A DNA stretch of 64,000 nucleotides from Rohdeia sp041398665 (GCA_041398665.1 JAWKUH010000008.1:103536-167535); one strand, 5' to 3'. Positions 42,545-51,643 are shown, counted from the stretch's first letter. Notes: generated by a model from the letters alone, not told the origin. Program-made: numbers and translations.

Positions 42545-43366
42545 ATGGGACTTCGTGTCAACACGAACCTCTTCGCCATGACGGCGCAGAGGAACCTGTC
42601 CAACGTGAGCGATCGACTGGGCGGCAACTTCGCCCGTCTGTCGAGCGGTCTGCGCATCGCCAGCGCTGCTGACGACGCCGCGGGCCTCGGCATCTCCGAG
42701 CGTATGCGCTCGCAGATCCGCGGTCTGGCCCAGGCCGGCCGCAACGCTCAGGACGGCATCAGTCTCGCTCAGACCGCCGAAGGCGCGCTGAACGAGGTCA
42801 ACAACAACCTCGTGCGTATGCGCGAACTCGCGGAACAGGCCGCCAACGGAACGCTCAGTACCGAGGACCGCGCGGTCCTCGACACCGAGTTCCAGGCGCT
42901 CGACTCCGAGATCAACCGCATCGCGACCGAGACCAAGTTCAACAACATCAGCCTGTTGAACACGACCGCGGGTGTCGGCATCCAGGTCGGCCTCGGCAAC
43001 ACCGCCGCCGACAAGATCACGGTCAACACCGTGGACGTCACCTCGACGACGCTCGGCATCGGTACGCTCGACGTCACCAACACGACGAACGCCGGGACGG
43101 CACTTGGCGCGCTCGACACCGCGATCAACAGTGTCAGCACGTCGCGCGGCAACCTCGGCGCCTCGATCAACCGCCTGAGCTCGAGCTACCGCTCGATCCA
43201 GAACACCCGCGAGGGTCTGGCGGCCGCCGAGAGCCGTATCCGCGACGTCGACGTCGCGACCGAGACGAGCGACCTCACCCGCAACTCGATCCTGCAGCAG
43301 GCCGCCGTGTCGGTCCTCTCGCAGGCGAACGTGCAGCCCCAGCTCGCCCTGAGCCTGATCGGCTGA
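42545..43366 (+). CDS. fliC: Flagellin 2
   Basis: The 273-residue flagellin has complete N-terminal (L-R-V-N-T-N-L-F-A-M-T-A-Q-R-N-L) and C-terminal helices (S-R-I-R-D-V-D-V-A-T-E-T-S-D-L-T-R-N). AGAGGAA stands before the ATG. It is closely similar to flagellin 3, with most differences near residues 95-100 (A-E-Q-A-A-N versus A-I-Q-A-S-N), so the two arose by a recent tandem duplication. Confidence 0.96.
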   Translation: MGLRVNTNLFAMTAQRNLSNVSDRLGGNFARLSSGLRIASAADDAAGLGISERMRSQIRGLAQAGRNAQDGISLAQTAEGALNEVNNNLVRMRELAEQAANGTLSTEDRAVLDTEFQALDSEINRIATETKFNNISLLNTTAGVGIQVGLGNTAADKITVNTVDVTSTTLGIGTLDVTNTTNAGTALGALDTAINSVSTSRGNLGASINRLSSSYRSIQNTREGLAAAESRIRDVDVATETSDLTRNSILQQAAVSVLSQANVQPQLALSLIG

Positions 43367-43422
43367 TCCCGACGCCGCGCGCGCACGCATCGCGCGACGC
43401 GCTCGGCACGTCGAACCCAAGG

Positions 43423-43455
43423 GACGGGCTCCGTCGCAAGACGACGGAGCCCGTC
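43423..43455 (+). terminator. Perfect 14-bp hairpin after flagellin 2
   Basis: GACGGGCTCCGTCG pairs perfectly with CGACGGAGCCCGTC around the loop CAAGA. It lies 57 nt after the stop. Confidence 0.75.
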
Positions 43456-43520
43456 CTCGACCCACCGAAGGGTCCGAGTACGCACACGAACTCCTCCTCG
43501 AGGAGTACGACCGTCCCCCC

Positions 43521-43540
43521 TGCCGTGTCCCCACACGGCA
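43521..43540 (+). promoter_or_regulatory. Small perfect stem-loop before flagellin 3
   Basis: TGCCGTGT-CCCC-ACACGGCA has an 8-bp stem and lies about 90 bp before the flagellin 3 ATG, probably in its 5' leader. It could be a transcript-stabilising or regulatory structure. Confidence 0.35.
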
Positions 43541-43628
43541 CGTTCCCCGGCGCTTCACCCCGACTGCCTGCCTGTCGCGCCGCCGCGGTCCCCTCCGCGG
43601 TCCATCCTGTAGCAACTCCCCTCCAATC

Positions 43629-44453
43629 ATGGGTCTCCGTGTAAACACCAACATCTTCTCGATGACGGCACAGAGGAATCTCGCGACCGTCAGCGAGCGA
43701 CTGGGAGGCAACTTTTCGCGCCTCTCGTCCGGTCTCCGCATCGCCAGCGCCGCTGACGACGCCGCGGGACTGGGCATCTCCGAGCGCATGCGGTCGCAGA
43801 TCCGCTCGCTCGGACAGGCCGGCCGCAACGCCCAGGACGGCATCTCCCTGGCGCAGACCGCCGAAGGCGCACTCAACGAGGTGAGCAACAACCTCATCCG
43901 GATGCGCGAGCTCGCCATCCAGGCGAGCAACGGCACGCTCTCGACCGAGGACCGCGCGGTCATCGACACCGAGTTCCAGGCGCTCGACTCCGAGATCAAC
44001 CGGATCGCGAGCGAGACGAAGTTCAACAACATCAACCTGTTGAACACGACTGCCGGCGTCGGGATCCAGATCGGCCTCGGCAACACCTCGAACGACCAGA
44101 TCACGGTCAACACCGTCGACGTCAGTTCCACGACGCTCGGCATCGGCACGCTCGACGTGACGAACGCCACGAACGCCGGAACGGCGCTCGGCTCCCTCGA
44201 CACCGCCATCAACAGTGTCAGCACGGCGCGCGGCAACCTGGGCGCGTCGATCAACCGTCTGAGCTCGAGCTACCGCTCGATCCAGAACACGCGTGAAGGC
44301 CTGTCGGCCGCCGAGAGCCGCATCCGCGACGTCGACGTCGCGATGGAGACCTCGGACCTCACGCGCAACTCGATCCTCCAGCAGGCCTCGGTGTCGGTCC
44401 TCTCGCAGGCCAACACCCAGCCGCAGCTCGCGCTGTCGCTGATCCAGGGCTGA
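43629..44453 (+). CDS. fliC: Flagellin 3
   Basis: The 274-residue flagellin has the same layout as flagellin 2: N-terminal L-R-V-N-T-N-I-F-S-M-T-A-Q-R-N-L and C-terminal D-V-A-M-E-T-S-D-L-T-R-N-S-I-L-Q-Q. No Shine-Dalgarno is visible before the ATG. A damaged copy of its last ~65 codons recurs at 48577-48776. Confidence 0.96.
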   Translation: MGLRVNTNIFSMTAQRNLATVSERLGGNFSRLSSGLRIASAADDAAGLGISERMRSQIRSLGQAGRNAQDGISLAQTAEGALNEVSNNLIRMRELAIQASNGTLSTEDRAVIDTEFQALDSEINRIASETKFNNINLLNTTAGVGIQIGLGNTSNDQITVNTVDVSSTTLGIGTLDVTNATNAGTALGSLDTAINSVSTARGNLGASINRLSSSYRSIQNTREGLSAAESRIRDVDVAMETSDLTRNSILQQASVSVLSQANTQPQLALSLIQG

Positions 44454-44484
44454 TCGAGGCTCGTCGCCGCCGCGCGACACCGCA

Positions 44485-44519
44485 GGGCTCCACCCGGAAA
44501 ACTCTTCCGGGTGGGGCCC
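44485..44519 (+). terminator. Hairpin after flagellin 3
   Basis: GGGC-T-CCACCCGGAA and TTCCGGGTGG-G-GCCC form a 15-position stem with one mismatch around AACTC. It is duplicated near 48812-48845. Confidence 0.7.
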
Positions 44520-44557
44520 GGCTCCGTGGAAGCGCCCCGATTCCCGGCATCAACTCC

Positions 44558-44585
44558 TCACGCTCCTCCGGGGCCCTTCCGATAA
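44558..44585 (+). promoter_or_regulatory. Candidate FliA-like promoter of fliD
   Basis: TCACG (44558-44562) and TTCCGATAA (CCGATA at 44579-44584) are offset by 21 nt. The -10 is a close sigma28 match, the -35 only fair. It lies about 35 bp before the fliD ATG, between the flagellin 3 terminator and fliD. Confidence 0.45.
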
Positions 44586-44618
44586 CGCGGGTCGAGGGCG
44601 CACGCGCCCGACCACGAC

Positions 44619-46112
44619 ATGAGCGGACCCATCCAGTTCGGCGGACTCGCCTCCGGCCTCGACACCGGCGCCATCATCGACGCGCTGGTCCAGGCCGAGA
44701 GCGTCCCGATCAACCTCCTCAAGCAACAGAAGGCCGATGCGCAGAACCAGATCAGTCTGCTCGGCACCTTCCAGGGCTACGTCGACGCGCTGAAGACCAA
44801 GATGGCGTCGTTCGCCGGGGACCTCGGGTTCCTCGCGAACTCCGTCGAGGTCTCGCAGGAGGGCTTCTTCCAGGTCGACGCGAACGGCGGCGCCCAGAAC
44901 GGCAGCTACACGCTCGAGGTCAACTCGGTCGCATCGTCCGACCGCTTCGCGCTGTCCAGCTCGGCCAAGATCACCGATCCCGCCGCCGACCTCGGCGACG
45001 TCAGCGTCGCCTTCGACTACGACGGCCAGTCCTACGACGTCGCGCTCACCGCCGGCTCGGCGTCGCTGAACGACCTCGCCGCCGCGATCGAGGACCAGAC
45101 GGACGGCGCGATCCAGGCCAAGGTCATCAACACGGGTACCTCGGGCTCTCCGAACTACCAGCTCGTGATCGAGGGCACGGACACCGGCGAGGACTTCGCC
45201 GTCCAGAACCTCACGATCACGAACCCGTCGGGCGTGCTCGACACGCAGTCGCACCTCACGACGGCGAGCAACGCCGAGATCGTGCTCAACGGACTCACGA
45301 TCCAGCGCTCGACGAACGCGTTCCACGACGTCGTCGACGGTCTCGAGATCGACGTCCAGGCCGAGACCTCGGGCCCCGTGACGTTCGACGTCGGCCTCGA
45401 CGAGGACGCCGTCGTCTCGAAGCTCCAGGACTTCGTGAAGGCGTACAACGACGTCGTCAACTTCGTGAACGGCCAGAGCGAGTTCTCGGAGGACAGCGGG
45501 CCGAGCGGCGCGCTCTTCGGCGACAGCTCGCTGCGCACGGTCAAGAACGGCCTGGCGTCGACGCTGTTCTCGAGCCAGCTCGTCGATGCGACGAGCGCCT
45601 TCGGGTCGCTCGGACTCGTCGGGATCAAGCTCGCGGCCGACGGCACGCTCAGCGTCGACGAGACCAAGGTGAAGGAGAAGCTCGCGCTCGACGCCGACGC
45701 GTTCCGCGACTTCTTCGTCGACCTCGACGGCTTCGACAACGGCGGCGCCGCCGAGGGCACCGGCGAGTACTACGTCGACACGACGAGCGACACCGGTCTG
45801 TTCGCGCTGCTCCAGAAGAAGCTCGAGGCGCTGATCGACGACAAGCCGCTCCCGAGCGGCGCGAAGGCCCCCGGCATCCGATGTGAGCGAAGATCCCCAA
45901 GTGTGTCAGCGTTATTAGGGAGGCCCGAGCACCACCGGCAATGCATGTTCACTTCAAACATGCTTAGACGACTCATTTGCAGACTCAGAGCAACCTATCC
46001 GCGTCACAATCCTTCACTTGAGTTGGCTCGGCATCTGAGCCTCGCGGCCGCCCTTCTTGACCAATGTTTCGAAGCGTGGGGGACTGCAGCCCTTTCATCG
46101 CAAAGAGATTGA
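44619..46112 (+). CDS. fliD: Flagellar filament cap FliD, 3' end replaced by foreign sequence
   Basis: Codons 1-420 are a normal FliD. They begin with I-Q-F-G-G-L-A-S-G-L-D-T-G-A-I-I-D-A-L-V, have the FliD central β-domains, and contain an S-L-G-L-V-G-I-K-L motif near residue 330. At 45878, after A-P-G-I, the sequence switches to low-GC DNA and the frame runs on for 77 unrelated residues. The missing 68-residue C-terminal helix, which holds the cap pentamer together, is found in frame at 50191-50397. As written this copy would make a truncated cap protein. Joining 45878 to 50191 gives an uninterrupted 488-residue FliD. Confidence 0.85.
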   Translation: MSGPIQFGGLASGLDTGAIIDALVQAESVPINLLKQQKADAQNQISLLGTFQGYVDALKTKMASFAGDLGFLANSVEVSQEGFFQVDANGGAQNGSYTLEVNSVASSDRFALSSSAKITDPAADLGDVSVAFDYDGQSYDVALTAGSASLNDLAAAIEDQTDGAIQAKVINTGTSGSPNYQLVIEGTDTGEDFAVQNLTITNPSGVLDTQSHLTTASNAEIVLNGLTIQRSTNAFHDVVDGLEIDVQAETSGPVTFDVGLDEDAVVSKLQDFVKAYNDVVNFVNGQSEFSEDSGPSGALFGDSSLRTVKNGLASTLFSSQLVDATSAFGSLGLVGIKLAADGTLSVDETKVKEKLALDADAFRDFFVDLDGFDNGGAAEGTGEYYVDTTSDTGLFALLQKKLEALIDDKPLPSGAKAPGIRCERRSPSVSALLGRPEHHRQCMFTSNMLRRLICRLRATYPRHNPSLELARHLSLAAALLDQCFEAWGTAALSSQRD

Positions 46113-48576
46113 TCCGGTCCAGCCCCACTCTAGATCTACGTACAGAGGACGCTCTATCGACAGCCTACTCCTACCACTCCCTCCACTTGAGCTAATAATG
46201 TCCTGGCGGATACAATAGATGTGTAGGCACCCGCGCACGCATCACTGCGCCAACGTCAACCCAGCGTTTGATCTGGCTGATTCACGTTCGATGAGGTCTC
46301 AGTTCCCGCGAGAGCAAGTCCTTCGTTTCATAGACTCGCCGAGTGACACCCCTACCATCAGCAGTTGACACGAGCCTGGCCCAATCCGGGTCACGCCAAA
46401 CCTCTAGAAAGGCAGCGAAACGATCGATGTTGATCAAAATGCAGCCTGAGATGGCAGTCCTTGTCGCCAGCATTCTATCGCCGTTCCTCGATGCGAATTG
46501 TATGGACAAGTGCCGGTGAGCGATTTGATTCGCTGGAGTTACGATCCAGTTGTGGCGCCCGAAGTCGATCTTATGAGTGGTAATCTCAACGAGCAATGGA
46601 ACTTTATCGCATTGGCTCGCTCGCCGACATGACTGGAGATGGAATTCCTGAGCCTCTTCGTAGGTACTCCAAATGTGGAGTTTATGAAGACTCGTCGTGG
46701 ACGACGGACAAGTAGCCATCCTCGACTCCCGGAACCGCCAAGGTCCTTGGCGTGGTAAAGAGCCCGCATGCAGTGGGGTCGGCCAGGACATCCGATTCTC
46801 TGGGGTTGGGACGCTGCTCCGTTGAGCGACATCGACAATGGTGGCGTTCCAGAATTTGCCGTATCCGCGCCTGGTCAGCGAGTGCCACCGAAGGAGGGCG
46901 GGTGTCAATTTGTCCGAGGCGAAGACTTCTCCGTGGTATTGAGCTTTGGCCGCCAGACGGGAACGGGTGGCCCGGTACGAGTTACGATGCACATGACAAT
47001 TATGGCTACTCGCTCGCAAGCGGGAACTTGATCTGTCAAATGGAGCGGAGCCGAACTTGCGATAGGTGCCCTGCAGATTCAACAGCAATCAAGCGATCCA
47101 GATCTAACGTCGGGATTCGTCCAGATTGTGGGGATCGAGTACGACTCTCAAGCTGGTTGGTCGGTCCAAGCGCTGGCTACCAGGGCTAGGCGATGCAAGA
47201 CACACGCATCCGCGACGGGGAGTCAAGAAACAGTACTTCGGATATCAAGTTGTTGGGATGCAGGACCTGACTCGGACGGTGTCGACGAGATCTTGGTAAG
47301 CTTCTCCAAGGACGAGCGTCGATGCCCACGTGAGCATCTACAGTGGCGCCACTTTCGCTGAAGCGCAACATATGGAATGATTGAGATCCCGGCGCCATCT
47401 GGCCAGGCCAACCAAGGGGGGACTACTTCTTGGGGATGGCGCGTCGCGACGAATGGCGAAGACCAGCGGTCGTCAGCGCGCCCACTTGGGAAACCACGGC
47501 GGCGGGGCAGAATAATGACTTTGGTGCTTATGGTGGGCCTATCACCTGGAAGAAACGTCTGGTGGAGTGTGGAGCGCGGACTCCTTCTTCTCGGTTGATG
47601 GCGCAGGGTCGAGTCCCTCCAAGGGGGTTTCCACTCAAACGTCAGCGTGAATGGGCGACGTGTCTATGTTGGCGAATGGTATCCGCAAGCAGCGACTACT
47701 ACCGTCGAGCAGTACGGAGAAATCGCCGTGTGGGATGCCTGAGCCTGGATCTGGCACACCAACTAGTTCGACGAATCGTCGGAGAGTCTTACTATGACTA
47801 TTCGACCTATCGTACCTCATCGTTTGCTGAGGCTCAGTACGATTACGAAAAGATCGACCGAGTCTTCGCTGCAGGGAGTTTCTCGACGCTTCAGTACACT
47901 GGCGATTACCAGCAATTGGTGCCGAGAGTCGCGTTTTGATCTGCAATGTCGATCAGGATCTGAAGGAGAAGCGATTCTCAAGTTATCCAAGCGCTGTCTA
48001 CTTTGGCTACAGCGATACGACGAGTGACTGGCATGCAGTGCCGGCGAGCGCTCGCTTCCGATTCGACGATGCTCAGTACGACAGCAGCTACTGGGCTCTG
48101 ATAACGTACCGCTTCGGCGGACCACCTGAGCCCTACCCGATTCTCTACGGTCCTGCCGGTAGCGCCGTCGAACTTTCATTCGATGCTGACTTTGCAAATT
48201 TCTTGGGATATCTGAACAATCCAATCCCCATCTATCTGACGCAATTTCTTCGACAGTGGTCTGGCCGACCTCTCAGTCGCCTTAGGTGCTCATTGGGCCG
48301 GTCAGCCAGATCTAAATCTCTATTTTACTGCTTTGTAGTCGACTGGTCGGCGAGCTTTCCGGGTGCTAGTTGACGCCTCCTACCAAAACATGAATATGAC
48401 TCTCGGTGAGATCTATCACTGGATCCTGGCAGGGCGAGGCTGTTTGCCTTGCGCCGGGCACTGCTCGACCTTTGGGTGAGATTTAGACCATAGGATGGCA
48501 TCGTCATCGCTTCATCAAGTGGTCCGGCGTTCAGTCTCATTGTGGGCCGAGTTGGCTCGTCATCGTGAATCATGGC
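45879..48576. other. Low-GC inserted segment splitting fliD
   Basis: About 2.7 kb at roughly 50 % GC, set in a genome near 70 %, with sharp edges. It holds fragments of an FG-GAP gene on the plus strand. The first ~800 bp has no recognisable gene. No transposase, integrase, terminal inverted repeats or target-site duplication was seen. It may be foreign DNA or a chimeric-read artefact. Confidence 0.8.
46690..48560 (+). pseudogene. Frameshifted FG-GAP repeat gene in the low-GC insert
   Basis: Pieces in all three plus frames read as one FG-GAP protein when joined: L-S-D-I-D-N-G-G-V-P-E-F-A-V-S-A-P-G-Q near 46820, Y-D-A-H-D-N-Y-G-Y-S-L-A-S-G near 46990, D-S-D-G-V-D-E-I-L-V-S-F near 47270, and V-Y-V-G-E-W-Y-P near 47665. 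Frequent frame changes and stops mean it cannot be translated as it stands. The codon use and GC are unlike the FG-GAP genes elsewhere in the window. The cause is either decay or uncorrected sequencing indels. The boundaries are approximate. Confidence 0.55.
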
Positions 48577-48776
48577 CTGAGCCTCGAGCTTCCGCTCGAT
48601 CGCGAACACGCGTGAAGGGCCTTTCGGCCGCCGAGAGAAGCTGCATCCGCGACGTCGACGTCGCGATGGAGACTCCCGACCTCACGCGCAACTCGATCCT
48701 CCAGCAGGCCTCGGTGTCGGTCCTCTCGCAGGCCAACACCCAGCTGCAGCTCGCGCTGTCGCCGATCCAGGGCTGA
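48577..48776 (+). pseudogene. Fragment of flagellin 3 (C-terminal end)
   Basis: About the last 65 codons of flagellin 3 (D-V-D-V-A-M-E-T ... L-S-Q-A-N-T-Q) recur without the N-terminal part. Indels lie in the G-L-S-A-A-E-S-R region. It cannot make a functional flagellin. Confidence 0.75.
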
Positions 48777-50190
48777 TCGAGGCTCGTCGCCGCCGCATGA
48801 CAACCGTGGTGGGCTCCACCCGGAAAACTCTTCCGGGTGGGGCCCGGCCTGCGGAAGCGCCCCGGATTCCGGCATCAACTCTCACGCTCCTCCGGGGCCC
48901 TTCCGATAACGCGGGTCGAGGGCGCACGCGCCCGACCACGACATGAGCGGACCCATCCAGTTCGGCGGACTCGCCTCCGGCCGCGACACCGGCGCCATCA
49001 TCGACGCGCTGGTCCAGGCCGAGAGCGTCCCGATCAACCTCCTCAAGCAACAGAAGGCCGATGCGCAGAACCAGATCAGTCTGCTCGGCACCTTCCAGGG
49101 CTACGTCGACGCGCTGAAGACCAAGATGGCGTCGTTCGCCGGGGACCCGTTCCTCGCGAACTCCGTCGAGGTTCCTTCGCAGGGAGGGCTTCTTCCAGGT
49201 CGACGCGAACGGCGGCGCCCAGACTGGTGCTACACGCTCGAGGTCAACTGGCTCGCGTCGTCCGACCGCTTCGCGCTGTCGAGCTCGGCCAAGATCACAC
49301 CGACCCGCCGACCTCGGCGACGTCATGGCCTTCGACTACGACGGCCAGTCCTACGACGTCGCGCTCATCAGGCTCGGCGTCGCCGAACGACCTCGCCGCC
49401 GCCATCGAGGACCAGACGGACGGCGCGATCCAGGCCAGTGTCATCAACACGGGCACGACGGGCTCGCCGAACTACCAGCTCGTGATCGAGGGCACGGACA
49501 CCGGCGAGGACTTCGCCGTCCAGAACTCACGATCACGAACCCGTCGGCGTGCTCGACACGCAGTCGCACCTCACGACGAGCAACGCCGAGATCGTGCTCA
49601 ACGGACTCAATGATCCAGCGCTCGACGAACGCGTTCCACGACGTCGTCGACGGTCTCGAGATCGACGTCCAGCCGAGACCTCGGGCCTCGTGACGTTCGA
49701 CGGTCGGGCTCGACGAGGACGCCGTCGTCTCGAAGCTCCAGGACTTCGTGTGAAGGCGTACAACGACGTCGTCAACTTCGTGAACGGCCAGAGCGACTTC
49801 GAGGACAGCGGCCCGAGCGGTGCGCTCTTCGGCGAAAGCTCGCTGCGCACGGTCAAGAACGGCCTGGCGTCGACGCTGTTCTCGAGCCAACTCGTCGACG
49901 CGACGAGCGCCTTCGGGTCGCTCGGACTCGTCGGGATCAAGCTCGCGACCGACGGCACGCTCAGCGTCGACGAGACCAAGGTGAAGGAGAAGCTCGCGCT
50001 CGACGCCGAGGCGTTCCGCGACTTCTTCGTCGACCTCGACGGCTTCGACAACGGCGGCGCCGCCGAGGGCACCGGCGAGTACTACGTCGACACCTCGAGC
50101 GACACCGGTCTGTTCGCGCTGCTCCAGAAGAAGCTCGAGGCGCTGATCGACGACAAGCCGCTCCCGAGCGGCGCGAAGGCCCCCGGCATC
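48577..50190 (+). repeat. Direct repeat, copy 2, indel-rich in its first 1.2 kb
   Basis: It matches 44258-45878. From 48577 to about 49800 it shows more than a dozen small insertions and deletions relative to copy 1. From about 49800 onward it differs only by base substitutions that keep the frame. Confidence 0.9.
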
Positions 50191-50397
50191 ATCGCGCAGC
50201 GCAAGGCGACGCTCGAGGCCAACATCAAGCAGTTCGACAAGCAGATCGAGCAGCTCGAGTTCCGCCTCGAGGGCTTCGAGCAGGGCCTGATCGCCCAGTA
50301 CAGCGCGCTCGAGCAGACCATGAACCAGCTCAACTCGCAGAGCTCCGCGCTCGGTCAGCTCCAGTCGCTCAACTTCAACGGCAACAACAACAACTGA
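48943..50397 (+). pseudogene. fliD: Second fliD copy, frameshifted in its 5' part
   Basis: It begins like copy 1 (with Arg for Leu in A-S-G-R-D-T-G) and then loses frame repeatedly: near 49149, 49180, 49225, 49300, 49365, 49526, 49610, 49673 and 49750. From about 49757 to 50397 it is a clean frame carrying the FliD C-terminal half: F-V-N-G-Q-S, L-V-G-I-K-L, then the final helix with I-E-Q-L-E-F-R-L-E-G-F-E-Q-G-L-I. This copy supplies the C-terminus missing from copy 1. It is followed 5 bp later by fliS. Confidence 0.8.
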
Positions 50398-50404
50398 CGT
50401 CCCC

Positions 50405-50800
50405 ATGTCCGCCCAGCCGACCTCGGCCTACCTCGAGTCGATCATCGAGAGCGCTCCGCCGATCAAGATCGTGCGGCTGCTCTACGAGAAGGCCCTGCAA
50501 CTCGTCGAACGCGCCCGCCGCATCGACCCCGCGCAGAACCGCACGCAGTTCGCCGAGACCATCTCGAAGGCGGACGCGATCGTCGTCGAGCTGCGGCTCA
50601 GCCTCGACCGCGCACCGGCTCCGGACATCGCGGACTCGCTCGAGGGGCTCTACCTCTTCTGCGAGGAGCAGTTCAGCGAAGCCACGGCCTCGTCCTCGCA
50701 CGCGCCGCTCGACGGCGTGACGCGCGTGCTCTCGACGCTGCTCGACGCCTGGCGTCGCATCGAGATCGACACGACCGGACAGGGCCGCGCCGCGGCCTGA
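50405..50800 (+). CDS. fliS: Flagellar export chaperone FliS
   Basis: The 131-residue helical protein has the FliS pattern Y-L-E-S-I-I-E-S-A-P-P-I-K-I-V-R-L-L-Y-E-K-A-L at about 10-32 and the L-Y-L-F-C-E helix near 84. FliS binds the flagellin C-terminus and prevents premature polymerisation. It follows fliD by 7 bp, the usual fliD-fliS order. Confidence 0.92.
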   Translation: MSAQPTSAYLESIIESAPPIKIVRLLYEKALQLVERARRIDPAQNRTQFAETISKADAIVVELRLSLDRAPAPDIADSLEGLYLFCEEQFSEATASSSHAPLDGVTRVLSTLLDAWRRIEIDTTGQGRAAA

Positions 50801-50803
50801 GCC

Positions 50804-51142
50804 GTGCGGGAACGCTCCGACGACCTGCTGCGCCGGCAACGCGCCGTGCTCGACGCCGTGCGAGCCGGCGCGTCGCCGTCGCGTCTCGTCGGCGCCTGGA
50901 CGGAGTGCGAGGCGGCCTGTCGGGCGCTCGAGGAGCGCGTCGCACGCGACGGCCTCGACGACGCGACGCGCGACCTGCTCGCGCGCGCCCGAGCACTCGC
51001 GGGGCTGCTCGCCCACGAGCTCGAGAGCAAGCGCGCGGAGGTGGCGAAGGAACTCGCCGACGTCCGCCGCGCGCGGCGCCGCCTGCGCGAGATCGACCGC
51101 AACACCGGCTCCAGCGGTGCGAGTTGCGACGTCCAGGGCTGA
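50804..51142 (+). CDS. Small helical protein, possible FliT-like chaperone
   Basis: The GTG start, 3 bp after fliS, gives 112 residues that are entirely helical, Arg/Ala/Glu-rich, with a basic C-terminal helix. FliT is a short helical chaperone for FliD normally encoded right after fliS. Position and shape fit, but the sequence is too generic for a firm call. Confidence 0.6.
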   Translation: MRERSDDLLRRQRAVLDAVRAGASPSRLVGAWTECEAACRALEERVARDGLDDATRDLLARARALAGLLAHELESKRAEVAKELADVRRARRRLREIDRNTGSSGASCDVQG

Positions 51143-51164
51143 GCCCGCCCTCGATCGATCGCGG

Positions 51165-51193
51165 TTGACGATGCATCCTCTCGGCGGAGGATG
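51165..51193 (+). promoter_or_regulatory. Promoter-like box and inverted repeat over the MarR start
   Basis: TTGACG (51165-51170) is a -35-like box. CATCCTC (51174-51180) and GAGGATG (51187-51193) are perfect inverted copies around TCGGCG. The right arm contains the Shine-Dalgarno GGAGG and the ATG itself. It could be the MarR operator or an RNA stem that hides the ribosome site. Confidence 0.4.
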
Positions 51194-51643
51194 ACCGACA
51201 TGGGAGCGGATGCCGCGGCCGAGCGATTCCTGGAGCTCTTCCACCGGACGTACCTGCGGTTCCACACGCGGGCGGCGTCGGGCGCGAGGATGCTCACCGG
51301 CGAGTCGCTCGCCGTCCTGCTGCACCTCTCGTCGACCGGGCCGCTGACGATCGCGGAGGCGTGCGAACACTTCGACCGTTCGCAGGCCGCCATGAGCGAC
51401 ATCGTCACGCGGCTCGAGCGCCGCGGCCTCCTCGCGCGCGTCAAGGACGACCGCGACAGGCGACGGACGCTCGTGTGGTTGACGGAGGAGGGGACGGCGC
51501 AGCTCGATCGCGCGACGCGCGTGCTCGACACGGCGCTCGTGGCCGGCGCTCTCTCCGCGATGCCCGAGGACCGTCGACGCGCGTTGCTCGACGGGCTCGA
51601 GGCGTTGCTCGGTACCCCACACGGAGTCGAGAGCGATGACTGA
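51191..51643 (+). CDS. MarR-family transcriptional regulator
   Basis: The 150-residue protein has the MarR winged helix: G-P-L-T-I-A-E-A-C-E-H-F-D-R-S-Q-A-A-M-S-D-I-V-T-R-L-E-R-R-G-L, then the wing D-D-R-D-R-R-R-T-L-V-W-L-T. It overlaps the next gene by 8 nt. MarR proteins usually repress neighbouring genes until a small phenolic or oxidant ligand binds. The zinc-ribbon gene is the likely co-regulated partner. Confidence 0.9.
   Translation: MTDMGADAAAERFLELFHRTYLRFHTRAASGARMLTGESLAVLLHLSSTGPLTIAEACEHFDRSQAAMSDIVTRLERRGLLARVKDDRDRRRTLVWLTEEGTAQLDRATRVLDTALVAGALSAMPEDRRRALLDGLEALLGTPHGVESDD

Larger units (their letters stand above)
44258..45878 (+). repeat. Direct repeat, copy 1 (end of flagellin 3 through most of fliD)
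   Basis: This 1.62-kb segment recurs at 48577-50190. Copy 1 is clean, with reading frames intact throughout, up to the junction where low-GC sequence begins. Confidence 0.9.

Noticed and set aside
43537..43555. GGCACG...GGCGC resembling a sigma54 -24/-12 site before flagellin 3
   Set aside because: The GG to GC spacing is one base too long and the -12 lacks TTGC, so it does not meet the strict sigma54 pattern.
46282..47088. 268-codon minus-strand frame in the low-GC insert
   Set aside because: It overlaps plus-strand FG-GAP fragments, has no recognisable domain and lies in sequence likely to contain indels. It is not reliable as a gene.
45879..48576. Insertion sequence or prophage as the origin of the insert
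   Set aside because: No transposase, integrase or phage gene, no terminal inverted repeats, and no short target duplication at the junctions. The flanking repeat is 1.6 kb of host flagellar DNA.
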